The notes: a model not told the origin generated them from the sequence alone. Positions 9,550 through 18,854 are shown, counted from the stretch's first letter. The stretch is 64,000 nt of DNA from Lysobacteraceae bacterium (GCA_016789405.1 JAEUPQ010000026.1:496001-560000); one strand, 5' to 3'. Numbers and translations are program-made.

Positions 9550-10805
9550 ACCAGAATCTGCCGCCGAACACCCCCGGGCAGTCCGGGGAATACTCCTCCG
9601 ACGATCAGCAGGGCAGCAATCCGTACTACGCGGCCCAACAGCAGGCTCCGCAGAACCAGCCCAACCTGGATTCCGGTGCGCCGCAGCTCAAGTCGGTCGA
9701 ATCCCAGAGCGTCAACCGCAAGGCCTTGATGTTCCTCGCCGGTATCGTCGCCCTCCTGATCCTCATGACCCTCGTCGTGATGAAGGGCTTCATGTCGGAC
9801 AAGGAAGAGGAAGTCGAGAAGCCGAAGAAGGAAGAAGTCGTCATTCCGGACCTGCCGAAGAGCGGCAGCGGCACCGGCCCGGATTTCGCCGAGGTGCAGG
9901 AACCGCAGCCGGTCCCGGTGCAGGAACTGCCGCCGTTGCCGCCGCAGGAAACGCTGCAGGACCGTGAGCCGCGCCGTGACGAGGCCGTGGTCGCTGGCCC
10001 GCCGGAACCGCGTGGCCCGACGCTGGCCGAGCGCCGGATGGGCATGGTCGACAGTGGCGGTCGTGGTGCAGGTGGCGGCGGTGCGCCGGTGACCTCGCCC
10101 TACGTGCAGGCCGTGCTCGATGCGCAGGCCGCGCGACAGAACCCTGGTGCGCCGGATGCGGCGGCTGCCGCACCCAGCGAAACCAAGCTGCTGGTGGCCC
10201 AGTACCTGCGCAATCCGGACACGCTGATGGTGCGCGGCACGTACATCCGTTGCGTGCTGGAAACCCGCATCGTCACCGATTACGCCGGCTACACCTCCTG
10301 CATCATCACGGAGCCGGTCTATTCGACGAATGGCCGTCACCTCCTGCTGCCCAAGGGCTCGAAGGCGCTGGGTCGCTACGAAGGCGAGCCGACCGGTCCC
10401 CGCGTCGCCGTCGTCTGGGATCGCGTCACCACGCCGAACGGTCTCGACGTGATCCTCGAAGGCCCGGGCATCGACAACCTCGGTGGCGCGGGTCATCCGG
10501 GCGATTACAACGGGCACTGGTTCAGCAAGATGAGCTCGGCCCTGTTCATCAGCATGATCAGTGACGCGTTCAAGTACGCAGCAGCCAAGAATGGCCCGAC
10601 GACGAGGACGACGGGCATCGACAGCGGTACGGTCGTTGAAGCGCCGTTCGAGAGCAACACGGCGCGCACGATCGAACGTCTCGCCAACCAGGCGCTGACC
10701 AAGGCGGCATCGCGTCCCGCGACGGTGACCATCAACCAGGGCACGGTCCTGAACATCTACGTCGCCAAGGACGTCGATTTCTCCGGCGTGGTGATGCGCC
10801 GCTGA
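9546..10805 (+). CDS. virB10: VirB10 type IV secretion core protein
   Basis: VirB10 spans both membranes and gates the secretion core. The 419-residue product has a cytoplasmic N-terminus, one membrane helix at about residues 60-79, and a charged and proline-rich periplasmic linker (about residues 85-150). The C-terminal beta-barrel domain contains LVAQYLRNPDTLMVRGTYI, the typical start of the VirB10 domain, and the late NQGTVLNIYVAKDVDF. The start is a GTG that overlaps the virB9 stop (GTGA), which fixes the coupling. The gene after it, virB11, is about 180 nt away. Confidence 0.93.
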   Translation: MNQNLPPNTPGQSGEYSSDDQQGSNPYYAAQQQAPQNQPNLDSGAPQLKSVESQSVNRKALMFLAGIVALLILMTLVVMKGFMSDKEEEVEKPKKEEVVIPDLPKSGSGTGPDFAEVQEPQPVPVQELPPLPPQETLQDREPRRDEAVVAGPPEPRGPTLAERRMGMVDSGGRGAGGGGAPVTSPYVQAVLDAQAARQNPGAPDAAAAAPSETKLLVAQYLRNPDTLMVRGTYIRCVLETRIVTDYAGYTSCIITEPVYSTNGRHLLLPKGSKALGRYEGEPTGPRVAVVWDRVTTPNGLDVILEGPGIDNLGGAGHPGDYNGHWFSKMSSALFISMISDAFKYAAAKNGPTTRTTGIDSGTVVEAPFESNTARTIERLANQALTKAASRPATVTINQGTVLNIYVAKDVDFSGVVMRR

Positions 10806-10985
10806 TGTCGCGAATCGATCCCGCACCGGCGGACCGCATTGCGGTTCGCCGGCATCGCCGGGATCACCGAGTCTCGAAAAGCGATCGCGCGAGCGGTCGT
10901 TTTTCGTTCAGGGGCAGTCGACGCCAGGCTGCCCGTCACCCGCACGCTTGCCAGCCGCACGGCCGGCGCCGACGACAGGTTCCGC

Positions 10986-12035
10986 ATGGATATCGATAAT
11001 TCGCCCATTGCCAACGTCTCCAACGACTTCCTCGAATACCAGTACAGCGTGCTGGGCATCCTCGAATACATGTCGTCGCCGGAAGTGACGGAAATCTGCA
11101 TCAACAAGCCAGGCGAGCTCTACCTGGAAACCAACACCGGCTGGAAGTGCATCGAGGTGCCGTCGCTGACCTTCGAGCGCGCGCGCCAGTTCTGCACCGC
11201 GGTGGTCAACGAGAGCAACACCGGCCAGCGCATCACCGACGTCGACCCGGTCGTGTCGCTGACCTTTCCGACCGGTCAGCGTGCGCAGTTCGTGATTCCG
11301 CCGGCCTGCGATGCCGGCAAGGTCTCGATCACGATCCGACTGCCCGCCAAGCGCAATTTCACCCTGCAGAGCTACGAGGAGAGCGGCTTCTTCAAGCAGA
11401 TCCTCGAAGGCGCGCCGGAGGTTTCGGACCAGGACAAGGAATTGCTGGAACTGCGCGCGGAGCGCAACTACGCGGAGTTCTTCAAGAAGTCGGTGTCGTA
11501 CAAGAAGAACATCGTCGTCGCCGGCGCGACCGGCAGCGGCAAGACGACCTTCATGAAATCGCTGGTCGGCCACATCCCGCACGAAGAGCGACTGGTGACC
11601 ATCGAGGACGCACGCGAGTTGTTCATCGAACAGCCCAACATCGTGCACCTGCTGTATTCCAAGGGCGGGCAGAGCGCGGCGAACGTGACCGCGAAGAGCT
11701 GCATGGAGGCCTGCCTGCGCATGAAGCCGGACCGCATCATCCTGGCCGAGTTGCGCGGCGACGAAGCCTTCTACTTCATCCGGAACTGCGCGTCGGGCCA
11801 TCCGGGTTCGATCACCAGCTGCCATGCCGGCAGCACGGCGCAGACCTGGGACCAGCTGGCGCTGATGGTGAAGGCATCGAACGAAGGCTCGGGCCTGGAG
11901 TTTTCGGTGATCAAGCGCCTGCTGATGCTGACCATCGACATCGTGGTCCACATCAAGGCACATGCCGGTCGCCGTTACATCACCGGCATCGATTTCGATC
12001 CGCGCCGTTCGCTGGGGCTGGCCGGCGGCGAGTAA
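10986..12035 (+). CDS. virB11: VirB11 type IV secretion ATPase
   Basis: This hexameric traffic ATPase works at the cytoplasmic base of type IV secretion systems. The 349-residue product has an N-terminal domain (about residues 15-140), Walker A GATGSGKT (residues 180-187), the Asp box TIEDARELF, and a Walker B region RIILAELRGDEAFYF followed by the His box GHPGSITSCHAGS. The ATG at 10986 begins MDIDNSPIAN; the frame stays open back to 10839 but that part does not look conserved. The set stops here: the next gene is convergent and unrelated, with no virB1-6 or virD4 in view. Confidence 0.93.
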   Translation: MDIDNSPIANVSNDFLEYQYSVLGILEYMSSPEVTEICINKPGELYLETNTGWKCIEVPSLTFERARQFCTAVVNESNTGQRITDVDPVVSLTFPTGQRAQFVIPPACDAGKVSITIRLPAKRNFTLQSYEESGFFKQILEGAPEVSDQDKELLELRAERNYAEFFKKSVSYKKNIVVAGATGSGKTTFMKSLVGHIPHEERLVTIEDARELFIEQPNIVHLLYSKGGQSAANVTAKSCMEACLRMKPDRIILAELRGDEAFYFIRNCASGHPGSITSCHAGSTAQTWDQLALMVKASNEGSGLEFSVIKRLLMLTIDIVVHIKAHAGRRYITGIDFDPRRSLGLAGGE

Positions 12036-12056
12036 GCCGCCGGAACGGGATCCGCG

Positions 12057-12599
12057 TTAGTCGCGTCGCACGTCCAGTCGCGCAGTGCCGTCGGCGGCAA
12101 CGCTCACGTACATCCGGCGATCGAATTCGTCGTCGCCCATCGGCGCGACTTCGCAGGCGCACAGGGCTGCCGCGAGGTCCGGGATCGTGTTGCTGTGACC
12201 GACCACCAGTACGGTTCCAGCACGATGTGCCTCCCGAAGCTGCCGCGCGAAATCGGCAGCAGGCAGCGAGGCGTCATAGGTCTGCACATCGAGATGGTGC
12301 GACATCGACGTCGGCGCCGCCGTGAGCTGCGTTCGTCGATACTTCGTGGCATATGCGGCGACCACGCGTGCATCCGCGAGGGATCGCGCAAGTCCTTGCG
12401 CCCGCGCCATGCCTGCTTCGCTCAGGGTCGGATCCTTCGGGTCGTCGGTCGCCTTCTCGGCATGGCGGACGAGCACGAAGATCGTACCCGGCACTGCTGC
12501 ACCGATTTCGAGTGTCGATGTGCGGCCGTCGGGTTGCGAGGCACAACCCGAAGCGAAGGCGAGCAGCAGTGATGCGATCGTGACGACGTAGCGATTCAT
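12057..12599 (-). CDS. Histidine phosphatase family lipoprotein
   Basis: This 180-residue protein has a signal peptide with a lipobox (ASGC, Cys19), so it is probably a lipoprotein. It carries the phosphoglycerate-mutase-like RHAEK motif (Arg45, His46), in which the His is the phospho-acceptor. The second catalytic His is in VVGHSNT, and a conserved Arg-containing YRRTQLTA lies between. The substrate is not predictable. The gene overlaps the mfd stop by 4 nt and is probably co-transcribed with mfd. Confidence 0.85.
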   Translation of the reverse strand: MNRYVVTIASLLLAFASGCASQPDGRTSTLEIGAAVPGTIFVLVRHAEKATDDPKDPTLSEAGMARAQGLARSLADARVVAAYATKYRRTQLTAAPTSMSHHLDVQTYDASLPAADFARQLREAHRAGTVLVVGHSNTIPDLAAALCACEVAPMGDDEFDRRMYVSVAADGTARLDVRRD

Positions 12600-15500
12600 G
12601 CGTTCGGTCTCAGGGCGGTGAACAGTCCGCGCGCGGCCTGGAAACGGGTGGGCGCATCCGGCAGTTCGAGCGTGATCTTCAGCTTGTCCGGGCCGTCCAT
12701 GCGGTAGTGCTTCGGCTGGCCCTGGATCAGGCGGATCACCGACATCGGATCGACGTTGGGCTTTTCGACGAATTGAATGCGGCCGCCGGTCGCGCCGAGG
12801 TCCAGTTTGCGCACGCCCAGCGCCGTGGCGTCGAGCTTGAGTTCGGACACCGCGAACAGATGCTTCGCCGGATCGGGAAGCAGGCCGAAGCGGTCGATCA
12901 TCTCCACCTGCAGTTCGCGCAGTCGATCCGCGTCGCGCGCGCTGCTGATGCGTTTGTACAGCGTCAGGCGCGTGTGCACGTCTGGCAGGTAATCTTCGGG
13001 AATCAGCGTCGGGACGTTGAGTTCGACGACGGCGCCGCGCTGCTCGTCGAGATCCAGCCCCAAATGGTCGACACCCGGCAGCTTGCCCTGCTTGATGCTG
13101 CGCACGGCGCGTTCGAGCAACTCGGTGTACAGCGAGAAACCGACCTCGGACATCTGGCCGCTCTGGTCTTCACCCAGCAGTTCGCCCGCGCCGCGGATCT
13201 CGAGGTCGTGGGTCGACAGCGTGAAGCCGGCGCCGAGTTCGTCCATCGAGGCGATCGCTTCGAGGCGCTTCTTCGCGTCGGCGGTGATGCTGCGCCCATC
13301 AGGGACGACGAGATAGGCGTAGGCCCGGTGATGCGAGCGACCGACGCGGCCGCGCAACTGGTGCAGCTGCGCCAGGCCGAACTTGTCGGCGCGGTTGATG
13401 ATGATCGTATTCGCATTCGGGATGTCGATGCCCGATTCCACGATCGTCGAGCACAGCAGCACGTTGAAGCGCTGCTTGTGGAAGTCCAGCATCACCTTTT
13501 CCAGTTCGCGCTCGGGCATCTGGCCATGGGCGATGCCGATGCGCGCGTCGGGTACCAGCGCCTCCAGCTCGCGCTGCATGCGGCCGATGCTCTCCACGTC
13601 GTTGTGCAGGAAGTAGACCTGGCCGCCGCGCGCGATTTCGCGCTGGAAGGCTTCCCGCAGCTGCTCGTCGTCCCACGGCACAACGAAGGTCTGCACCGCG
13701 AGGCGATGCGCCGGCGGCGTGGCGATGATCGACAGGTCGCGCAACCCGGTCATCGCCATGTTCAGGGTGCGCGGGATGGGCGTCGCGGTCAGGGTGAGCA
13801 GGTGCACGTCGGCGCGCAGCGCCTTCAGCGCCTCCTTCTGGCGCACGCCGAAGCGCTGCTCCTCGTCCACGATGACCAGGCCGAGGTCCTTGAACTTCAC
13901 GTCCGGCTGCAGCAGGCGATGCGTGCCGACGATCACGTCGATGCGCCCGTCTGCGACCTTCTCCAGCTCGGCCTTGATTTCCTTGGTCGACTTGAAGCGC
14001 GACAGCACTTCGACCTTGAGCGGCCAGTCGGCGAAGCGGTCGCGCATCGTCCGGTAGTGCTGCTCGGCCAGCAGGGTCGTCGGCACCAGCACGGCGACCT
14101 GCTTGCCGGAAATCGCTGCGGCGAACGCGGCGCGGACCGCGACTTCGGTCTTGCCGAAACCGACGTCGCCGCAGACCACGCGGTCCATCGGTCGCGACGA
14201 GGACAGGTCGCGCAGTACCGCTTCGATCGCCGCGAGCTGGTCCGGCGTCTCCTCGAACGGAAAAGTCGCTGCGAACGGCTCGTAGGTGGTGCGGTCGATG
14301 TCCAGCGCAAGTCCGGCGCGCGCATGGCGCTTGGCCTGGATCTCCAGCAGCTCGGCGGCGACATCGCGGACCTTCTCGGCGGCCTTCTTCTTCGCCTTCG
14401 CCCAAGCTTCGCCGCCCAGCGAATGCAGCGGCGCGGTGTCCGGATTCGCGCCGGAGTAGCGGCTGACCAGGTGCAGCTGGGTCACCGGCACATACAGCCG
14501 GTCGCCCTTGGCGTATTCGATGTCGAGGTATTCGCCGGTCTGGCCACCGGCTTCCAGCGTGACGAGACCGCGATAGCGGCCGACGCCGTGGTCCTCGTGC
14601 ACCACCGGCGCGCCTTCGCTCAGTTCGCCGAGGTCGCGGATGATCGCTTCCGGCTCGCGGCCGGCGCGCTTGCGTCGGCGCGGCTGCGAAGCGCGCTCGG
14701 GGAACAGCTGTCGCTCGGTCAGCACCGTCCACGGCGTGGCCTCGTCCACGGCGAAGCCGTTGTCCAGCGGCGCGACCACGATGCACAGGCGCTCGGCCGA
14801 TGCGGCGAACTCCTCGAAACGCGTCAACACCTGCGCGCGCAGATCGGCCGATTGCAGGATGTCGATCAGCGCTTCGCGACGACCTGCGGAGTCCGCAGCG
14901 ATCAGCACGCGGCCGGGATAGGCGCCGAGGAAGGATTTCAGTGCGGCTGCCGGTTCCGCGTCCTTGGCCATCAGCGGCAGGTCGGGCGCAGGCTGCGAGC
15001 CCAGCGACAAGGCATCCTCGCGTCGGGGGTGGCTTTCGCCGCAGACTTCGATGCGACGACCTTCGTTCAGCCGTTCGCGAAGCGTGTCGGGCGGCAGGTA
15101 CAACTCGGCCGGTGGCAGCAGCGGGCGTTCGATATCGTGTCGACGCTGCTCGTAGCGCTCGCCGGTGCCGCGCCAGAAGTGTTCCGCCGCTTCCATCACG
15201 CCGTCGCCGAGTACGGGCATCGCGCTGGCGGGCATGTAGTCGAAGAGCGTCGAGGTCTTCTCGAAGAACAGCGGCAGGTAGTACTCGATGCCCGAGGTCG
15301 CGATGCCGGCCTTCAGGTCCTGGAACAGGCCGCTGCGGCGGGTGTCGATGTCGAAGCGATCGCGCAGCGCGGATAGTGCACGCTCCAGCGCGTCCCCCTC
15401 CAGCGGCACTTCGCGGCCCGGCAGCATCTGCACCGACTGGTACTTGTCCAGCGAGCGCTGGCTTTCCGGGTCGAACGCGCGGATCGACTCGATCTCGTCG

Positions 15501-16078
15501 TCCAGCAGCTCGATGCGATAGGGCTCTTCGGCGCCCATCGGGTAGATGTCGAGCAGGCCGCCGCGTACCGCGAAGTCGCCCGGATCGAACACCTGCGGCA
15601 CGTTGCGGTAGCCCGCGCCTTCCAGGCGTCGCTTCTCGGCATCGAGATCGAGCCTGCGCCCGACTTCGACGTCGAAGCTGCCACCGACGATGTGCGACAG
15701 CGGCGCCAGGCGCTGCATCAGGGTCTGCACCGGCACCACCACCACGCCGCGCTTCAGCGTGGGCAGGCGGTGCAGGGCGGCGAGGCGCTGCGACACGATG
15801 TCCGGGTGCGGGCTGAACTGGTCGTAGGGCAGGGTTTCCCAATCCGGAAAGGGGACGACGGGCACGGCGGCGAGGTCGCCGATGAGCGTGCGGAGGTCGT
15901 GTTCGATCTGGTGGGCAGCGTGGTTGTCGCGGGCGACGACCAGCAGGGGGCCGTCGTGTGCGCGTGCAACGCCAGCGAGGGTCCAGGCGAGGGCGCTGGA
16001 ACTGGCGGGCAGGCGCCACCAGGCGCGGGACTGGCCGGCTTTGGGCAGCAGCCGGAGGCAGGAGGTGGTGTCGTTCAT
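12596..16078 (-). CDS. mfd: Transcription-repair coupling factor Mfd
   Basis: Mfd removes RNA polymerase stalled at DNA lesions and recruits UvrA. The 1160-residue length is normal. In order it has a UvrB-like N-terminal module, an RNA-polymerase-binding domain with HEDHGVGRYRGLV (about residue 490), Walker A GDVGFGKTEV (about residue 635), the DEEQ box (about residue 736), further SF2 helicase motifs such as RVGRSHHRAYAYL, and the C-terminal TRCF domain. A TAAAAT hexamer ends 10 nt before the ATG (16088-16093), so the leader is probably only a few nucleotides. A very long plus-strand frame inside this gene is an antisense shadow. Confidence 0.97.
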   Translation of the reverse strand: MNDTTSCLRLLPKAGQSRAWWRLPASSSALAWTLAGVARAHDGPLLVVARDNHAAHQIEHDLRTLIGDLAAVPVVPFPDWETLPYDQFSPHPDIVSQRLAALHRLPTLKRGVVVVPVQTLMQRLAPLSHIVGGSFDVEVGRRLDLDAEKRRLEGAGYRNVPQVFDPGDFAVRGGLLDIYPMGAEEPYRIELLDDEIESIRAFDPESQRSLDKYQSVQMLPGREVPLEGDALERALSALRDRFDIDTRRSGLFQDLKAGIATSGIEYYLPLFFEKTSTLFDYMPASAMPVLGDGVMEAAEHFWRGTGERYEQRRHDIERPLLPPAELYLPPDTLRERLNEGRRIEVCGESHPRREDALSLGSQPAPDLPLMAKDAEPAAALKSFLGAYPGRVLIAADSAGRREALIDILQSADLRAQVLTRFEEFAASAERLCIVVAPLDNGFAVDEATPWTVLTERQLFPERASQPRRRKRAGREPEAIIRDLGELSEGAPVVHEDHGVGRYRGLVTLEAGGQTGEYLDIEYAKGDRLYVPVTQLHLVSRYSGANPDTAPLHSLGGEAWAKAKKKAAEKVRDVAAELLEIQAKRHARAGLALDIDRTTYEPFAATFPFEETPDQLAAIEAVLRDLSSSRPMDRVVCGDVGFGKTEVAVRAAFAAAISGKQVAVLVPTTLLAEQHYRTMRDRFADWPLKVEVLSRFKSTKEIKAELEKVADGRIDVIVGTHRLLQPDVKFKDLGLVIVDEEQRFGVRQKEALKALRADVHLLTLTATPIPRTLNMAMTGLRDLSIIATPPAHRLAVQTFVVPWDDEQLREAFQREIARGGQVYFLHNDVESIGRMQRELEALVPDARIGIAHGQMPERELEKVMLDFHKQRFNVLLCSTIVESGIDIPNANTIIINRADKFGLAQLHQLRGRVGRSHHRAYAYLVVPDGRSITADAKKRLEAIASMDELGAGFTLSTHDLEIRGAGELLGEDQSGQMSEVGFSLYTELLERAVRSIKQGKLPGVDHLGLDLDEQRGAVVELNVPTLIPEDYLPDVHTRLTLYKRISSARDADRLRELQVEMIDRFGLLPDPAKHLFAVSELKLDATALGVRKLDLGATGGRIQFVEKPNVDPMSVIRLIQGQPKHYRMDGPDKLKITLELPDAPTRFQAARGLFTALRPNA

Positions 16079-16116
16079 GAACCGCGAATTTTACCGCCTG
16101 CGAGGCGGCTCGCGTG

Positions 16117-16689
16117 TCAGGAACGTTTGCGTGCGGGAGCCGCAGTGTCCTGAGCGCGCAGGTCCAGGGTCACGCGGACCAGCCCGGGGTCCTCGGCGTG
16201 TTCGCGATGGAAGCCCAGCGATTGCGCCAGGGCGATCATGGCCGTGTTGTGTTCCAGCACGTCGCCATACAGCCGGTCGAGTCCCTTGCGCCGGGCCCAG
16301 CGCACGAGCCGGCGCATCAGGTGCCGACCCAGGCCCATGCCGCTGATGAAATGGCTGACGAGGATCGCGAACTCGGCCTCGCGCGTGCCCGGCGCGATGG
16401 CGACCCGGGCGACCGCGCCGATCAGCGCCTCGCCGGGCGGATAGGGCTCTGCAGCGACGAGCGCGAACTCGGTCTCCGGATCGGGCCGGGCCAGCCGTGC
16501 GGCGGTTTCCGGGGTGAGTTCCTTGATCGCGTACAGGAAGCGCTGGCGGATTTCTTCCGGATGGAGCAGGGCGAAGCCCGCGCGCAGCATCTCCGCGTCC
16601 TCGGGACGGATCGGGCGGATCAGCACCTCGCGGCCGTTGAGCAGCCGCTTGTGTTCGTGCCAGGGCGGGAGGCGGTCGCCAGTCTTCAC
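16117..16689 (-). CDS. GNAT family acetyltransferase
   Basis: This protein of about 190 residues has one GNAT domain. An RPIRPEDAEMLRAGFALLHPEEIRQRF start (about residues 20-46) resembles acetyltransferases related to the Pat/YfiQ C-terminal domain. The acetyl-CoA-binding region is around GMGLGRHLMRRLVRWARRKG, followed by LYGDVLEHNTAMIALAQSLGF. The start is uncertain: I chose the GTG at 16689 because upstream ATGs would run into the divergent gene at 16730. The target is unknown; a protein-lysine acetyltransferase is possible. Confidence 0.75.
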   Translation of the reverse strand: MKTGDRLPPWHEHKRLLNGREVLIRPIRPEDAEMLRAGFALLHPEEIRQRFLYAIKELTPETAARLARPDPETEFALVAAEPYPPGEALIGAVARVAIAPGTREAEFAILVSHFISGMGLGRHLMRRLVRWARRKGLDRLYGDVLEHNTAMIALAQSLGFHREHAEDPGLVRVTLDLRAQDTAAPARKRS

Positions 16690-16717
16690 CCGGGCATCTT
16701 CGCACAGTCGACAGGGG

Positions 16718-16723
16718 TATCCT
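16718..16723 (+). promoter_or_regulatory. -10-like hexamer directly before the MmcQ-like gene
   Basis: TATCCT ends 7 nt before the ATG at 16730, the spacing expected if transcription starts at the A of the start codon. No Shine-Dalgarno sequence is present. Confidence 0.35.
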
Positions 16724-16729
16724 GATGCC

Positions 16730-17092
16730 ATGGACAGCATGCAACTGCGCGCGTGCGTCGGGTCCTGGCCCGGCGTCACCGAAGACATCAAATGGGGATG
16801 CGACCTGGTGTTTTCGGTCGCGGACAAGATGTTCTGCGTCATCGACGCGACGCCAGCGGCCCAGGGCGGCAGCGGGCGCCTGAGCTTCAAGGTCGACGAC
16901 GATCGTTTCCTCGAACTCACCGACCGGCCAGGCATCCTGCCGGCGCCCTACATGGCGCGCGCGAAGTGGATCTGCCTTGCGGAGCCCGGTGCGATGAGCG
17001 ACGCCGAATTGAAACCCCTGCTGCGCCGCAGTTACGAACTGGTGCGGGCGAAGCTGACGAAGGCGAAACAGCGTGAGCTGGGCGAGGGTTGA
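16730..17092 (+). CDS. MmcQ/YjbR family protein
   Basis: This 120-residue protein matches the MmcQ/YjbR family, whose fold resembles a DNA-binding CyaY-like domain. Family signs are PGVTEDIKWGCDLVFSVADKMFCVI near the start and a central ILPAPYMARAKWI, followed by a final helix of the LRRSYELVRAKL type. The ATG at 16730 was chosen; a second at 16739 is possible. The gene is divergent from the acetyltransferase with only 40 nt between start codons. A pair of REP-like palindromes follows its 3' end. Its role is unknown. Confidence 0.8.
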   Translation: MDSMQLRACVGSWPGVTEDIKWGCDLVFSVADKMFCVIDATPAAQGGSGRLSFKVDDDRFLELTDRPGILPAPYMARAKWICLAEPGAMSDAELKPLLRRSYELVRAKLTKAKQRELGEG

Positions 17093-17105
17093 ACTGCGGC
17101 TCTTC

Positions 17106-17169
17106 GTAGAGCGGAGCAAGCTCCGCTGCTTTTCATGCAGAAGCCCGAGCGGAGCAAGCTCCGCTCTAC
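17106..17169. repeat. Inverted pair of REP-like palindromes
   Basis: Two copies of a 22-bp element (GTAGAGCGGAGC followed by its own near-complement) lie head to head at 17106-17127 and 17148-17169, separated by 20 nt. Each copy is itself a palindrome around GCGGAGCAAGCTCCGC. They lie between the convergent MmcQ-like gene and rlmJ, the usual place for REP/BIME elements, and could act as a bidirectional terminator or mRNA stabiliser. Confidence 0.8.
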
Positions 17170-17188
17170 GGGCGACCGGTCGTGCTTC

Positions 17189-18058
17189 TCACGCCGGCGC
17201 TTTCAGCCACTCCAGCCGCGCACTCGCGCCGGCTTCGCCGAGCATGTCCTTCAGCGCATCCAGGACGCTGCGCATGGTCGCATCGAACTGCCACGGCGCG
17301 TTCAGGATCAGCAGGCCGCTCCCGTTCATGCGCAGCGGCGAGTCGTCCGGACGGACCAGCAGTTCGCAGGCGAGCACCGACTTCGCTTCGAGCGTTGCGG
17401 CGGAACGGTAGAAGGGGTTCAAGGCGCTGCGACGCTTGATCGGATACCACAGCGCGTAGGTCGCCTGCGGCCAGACGACGAGGGCATCGCGCAGTGCAGC
17501 GCGCGCGGTTTCGAACTCGACAAGCTGGGCTTCGTAGGGCGGGTCGATCAGCACCAGTCCGCGCGCGTAACGCACGGCGCCGATCTTCGGCGGCAGCAGG
17601 GCGCGCATCGCGGCGTAACCGTCGCGGGCGTGCACGGCCATGCGCGGATCGCTCCCGACGTGGCGCTTGAGCAGCGCAGCCTCTTCGTCGCGCAGTTCGC
17701 AGCAGGCGATGCGGTCCTGCTCGCGCAAGGCATGGGCCAGCAGCCACGGGGAGCCGGGGTACGCATCCGGCCCGTGCGTGGCGCGGCAGGCGGCCACGGC
17801 GTCGAGATAGCGGCGGATGGCCGGTTCGGCCAGCGATCCCGACTTCTGCGCGGCGAGCAGGCGGCCGATGCCGTCCTCGGCCTCGCCCGTGCGCCCCGCT
17901 TCCTCGCTGGCCAGCGCGTAGAGGCCGGCGCCGGCGTGGGTGTCCAGCGCGAACAGCGGCGCGGGCTTGGCGATCAGGGCGTCGCACAGCGCGAGCAGGG
18001 CGACGTGCTTGAGGACGTCGGCGTGGTTGCCGGCGTGGAAGGCGTGGCGGTAGTTCAT
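17189..18058 (-). CDS. rlmJ: 23S rRNA (adenine(2030)-N6)-methyltransferase RlmJ
   Basis: RlmJ methylates A2030 of 23S rRNA. The 289-residue product begins with the family hallmark MNYRHAFHAGNHADVLKH. It has a SAM-binding DTHAGAGLY (about residue 40) and the catalytic DPPYE near residue 170. The ATG at 18058 fits the conserved start; six further codons upstream are not conserved. TACCAT ends about 9 nt before the start, so the leader may be very short. The gene is divergent from creB. Confidence 0.93.
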   Translation of the reverse strand: MNYRHAFHAGNHADVLKHVALLALCDALIAKPAPLFALDTHAGAGLYALASEEAGRTGEAEDGIGRLLAAQKSGSLAEPAIRRYLDAVAACRATHGPDAYPGSPWLLAHALREQDRIACCELRDEEAALLKRHVGSDPRMAVHARDGYAAMRALLPPKIGAVRYARGLVLIDPPYEAQLVEFETARAALRDALVVWPQATYALWYPIKRRSALNPFYRSAATLEAKSVLACELLVRPDDSPLRMNGSGLLILNAPWQFDATMRSVLDALKDMLGEAGASARLEWLKAPA

Positions 18059-18152
18059 TGGATGGCATGGTACCAACCGCCCGCGGGATGCGGCCTACAA
18101 TGCGGGTGTTCCTGTCTCTGCCCTCTTCCCGCATCCCCGGTTCCGATCACCC

Positions 18153-18854
18153 ATGGCCGTACCTCACGCCCAGACCATCCTCGTCGCCGAAGACGAAACC
18201 GCCATCGCCGACACCGTGCTGTACGCGCTGCGCAGCGAAGGTTTCGCGGCTGAACACGTGTTGCTGGGCGGCGACGTCGTGCCGAGGGTGCGTACCGGCA
18301 AGGTCGACCTGGTGGTGCTGGATGTCGGGCTGCCGGACATCACGGGTTTCGATGTTTGCCGCCAGCTGCGCACGTTCAGCGACCTGCCGGTGATCTTCCT
18401 GACCGCGCGCGATGGCGAGATCGACCGCGTCGTCGGCCTGGAGCTGGGCGCGGACGACTACGTGGTCAAGCCTTTCTCGCCACGCGAACTGGTCGCCCGC
18501 GTGCGTGCCCGCCTGCGTCGCCGCGTGCAGGCGAGCAATGCCGACTGGCAGGCGCTGGGTCGCTTCGAGATCGATCGCGAGGGGCGGCGCATCCGCTTCT
18601 CCGGCCAGGCACTGGACCTGACCCGCTACGAGTACGGCCTGCTCGAAGTGCTGCTGCAGCGCCCGGGCGCGGTGCTGTCGCGTGCGCAGCTCATGGACCG
18701 GGTCTGGACCGATGCGCTGGACAGCGGCGACCGCACCGTCGATACCCATATCAAGACGCTGCGCGCGAAGCTGCGCGAGGTCGGCGACTCGGTCGACGAC
18801 ACGATCCGCACCCATCGCGGCCTGGGTTACTCGGTCGACGTCGGCGTGGCCTGA
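18153..18854 (+). CDS. creB: Response regulator CreB
   Basis: This is an OmpR-type response regulator (233 residues) of the CreBC system. The receiver domain has the acidic pair Glu13-Asp14, phospho-acceptor Asp57 in VVLDVGLPD and Lys in VVKPFSP. The C-terminal winged helix has LTRYEYGLLEVLLQRPGAVLSR and the recognition-helix region RTVDTHIKTLRAKL. I assign it to CreB because a CreC-like kinase and creD follow, and because a CreB-type binding box lies upstream of creD. A TACAAT hexamer about 55 nt upstream could be part of its promoter. Confidence 0.85.
   Translation: MAVPHAQTILVAEDETAIADTVLYALRSEGFAAEHVLLGGDVVPRVRTGKVDLVVLDVGLPDITGFDVCRQLRTFSDLPVIFLTARDGEIDRVVGLELGADDYVVKPFSPRELVARVRARLRRRVQASNADWQALGRFEIDREGRRIRFSGQALDLTRYEYGLLEVLLQRPGAVLSRAQLMDRVWTDALDSGDRTVDTHIKTLRAKLREVGDSVDDTIRTHRGLGYSVDVGVA

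Noticed and set aside
12707..15376. An 889-codon plus-strand open frame inside mfd
   Set aside because: It is antisense to mfd, which has all Mfd domains. Long antisense frames are expected in GC-rich coding DNA, and the translation has no recognisable domain.
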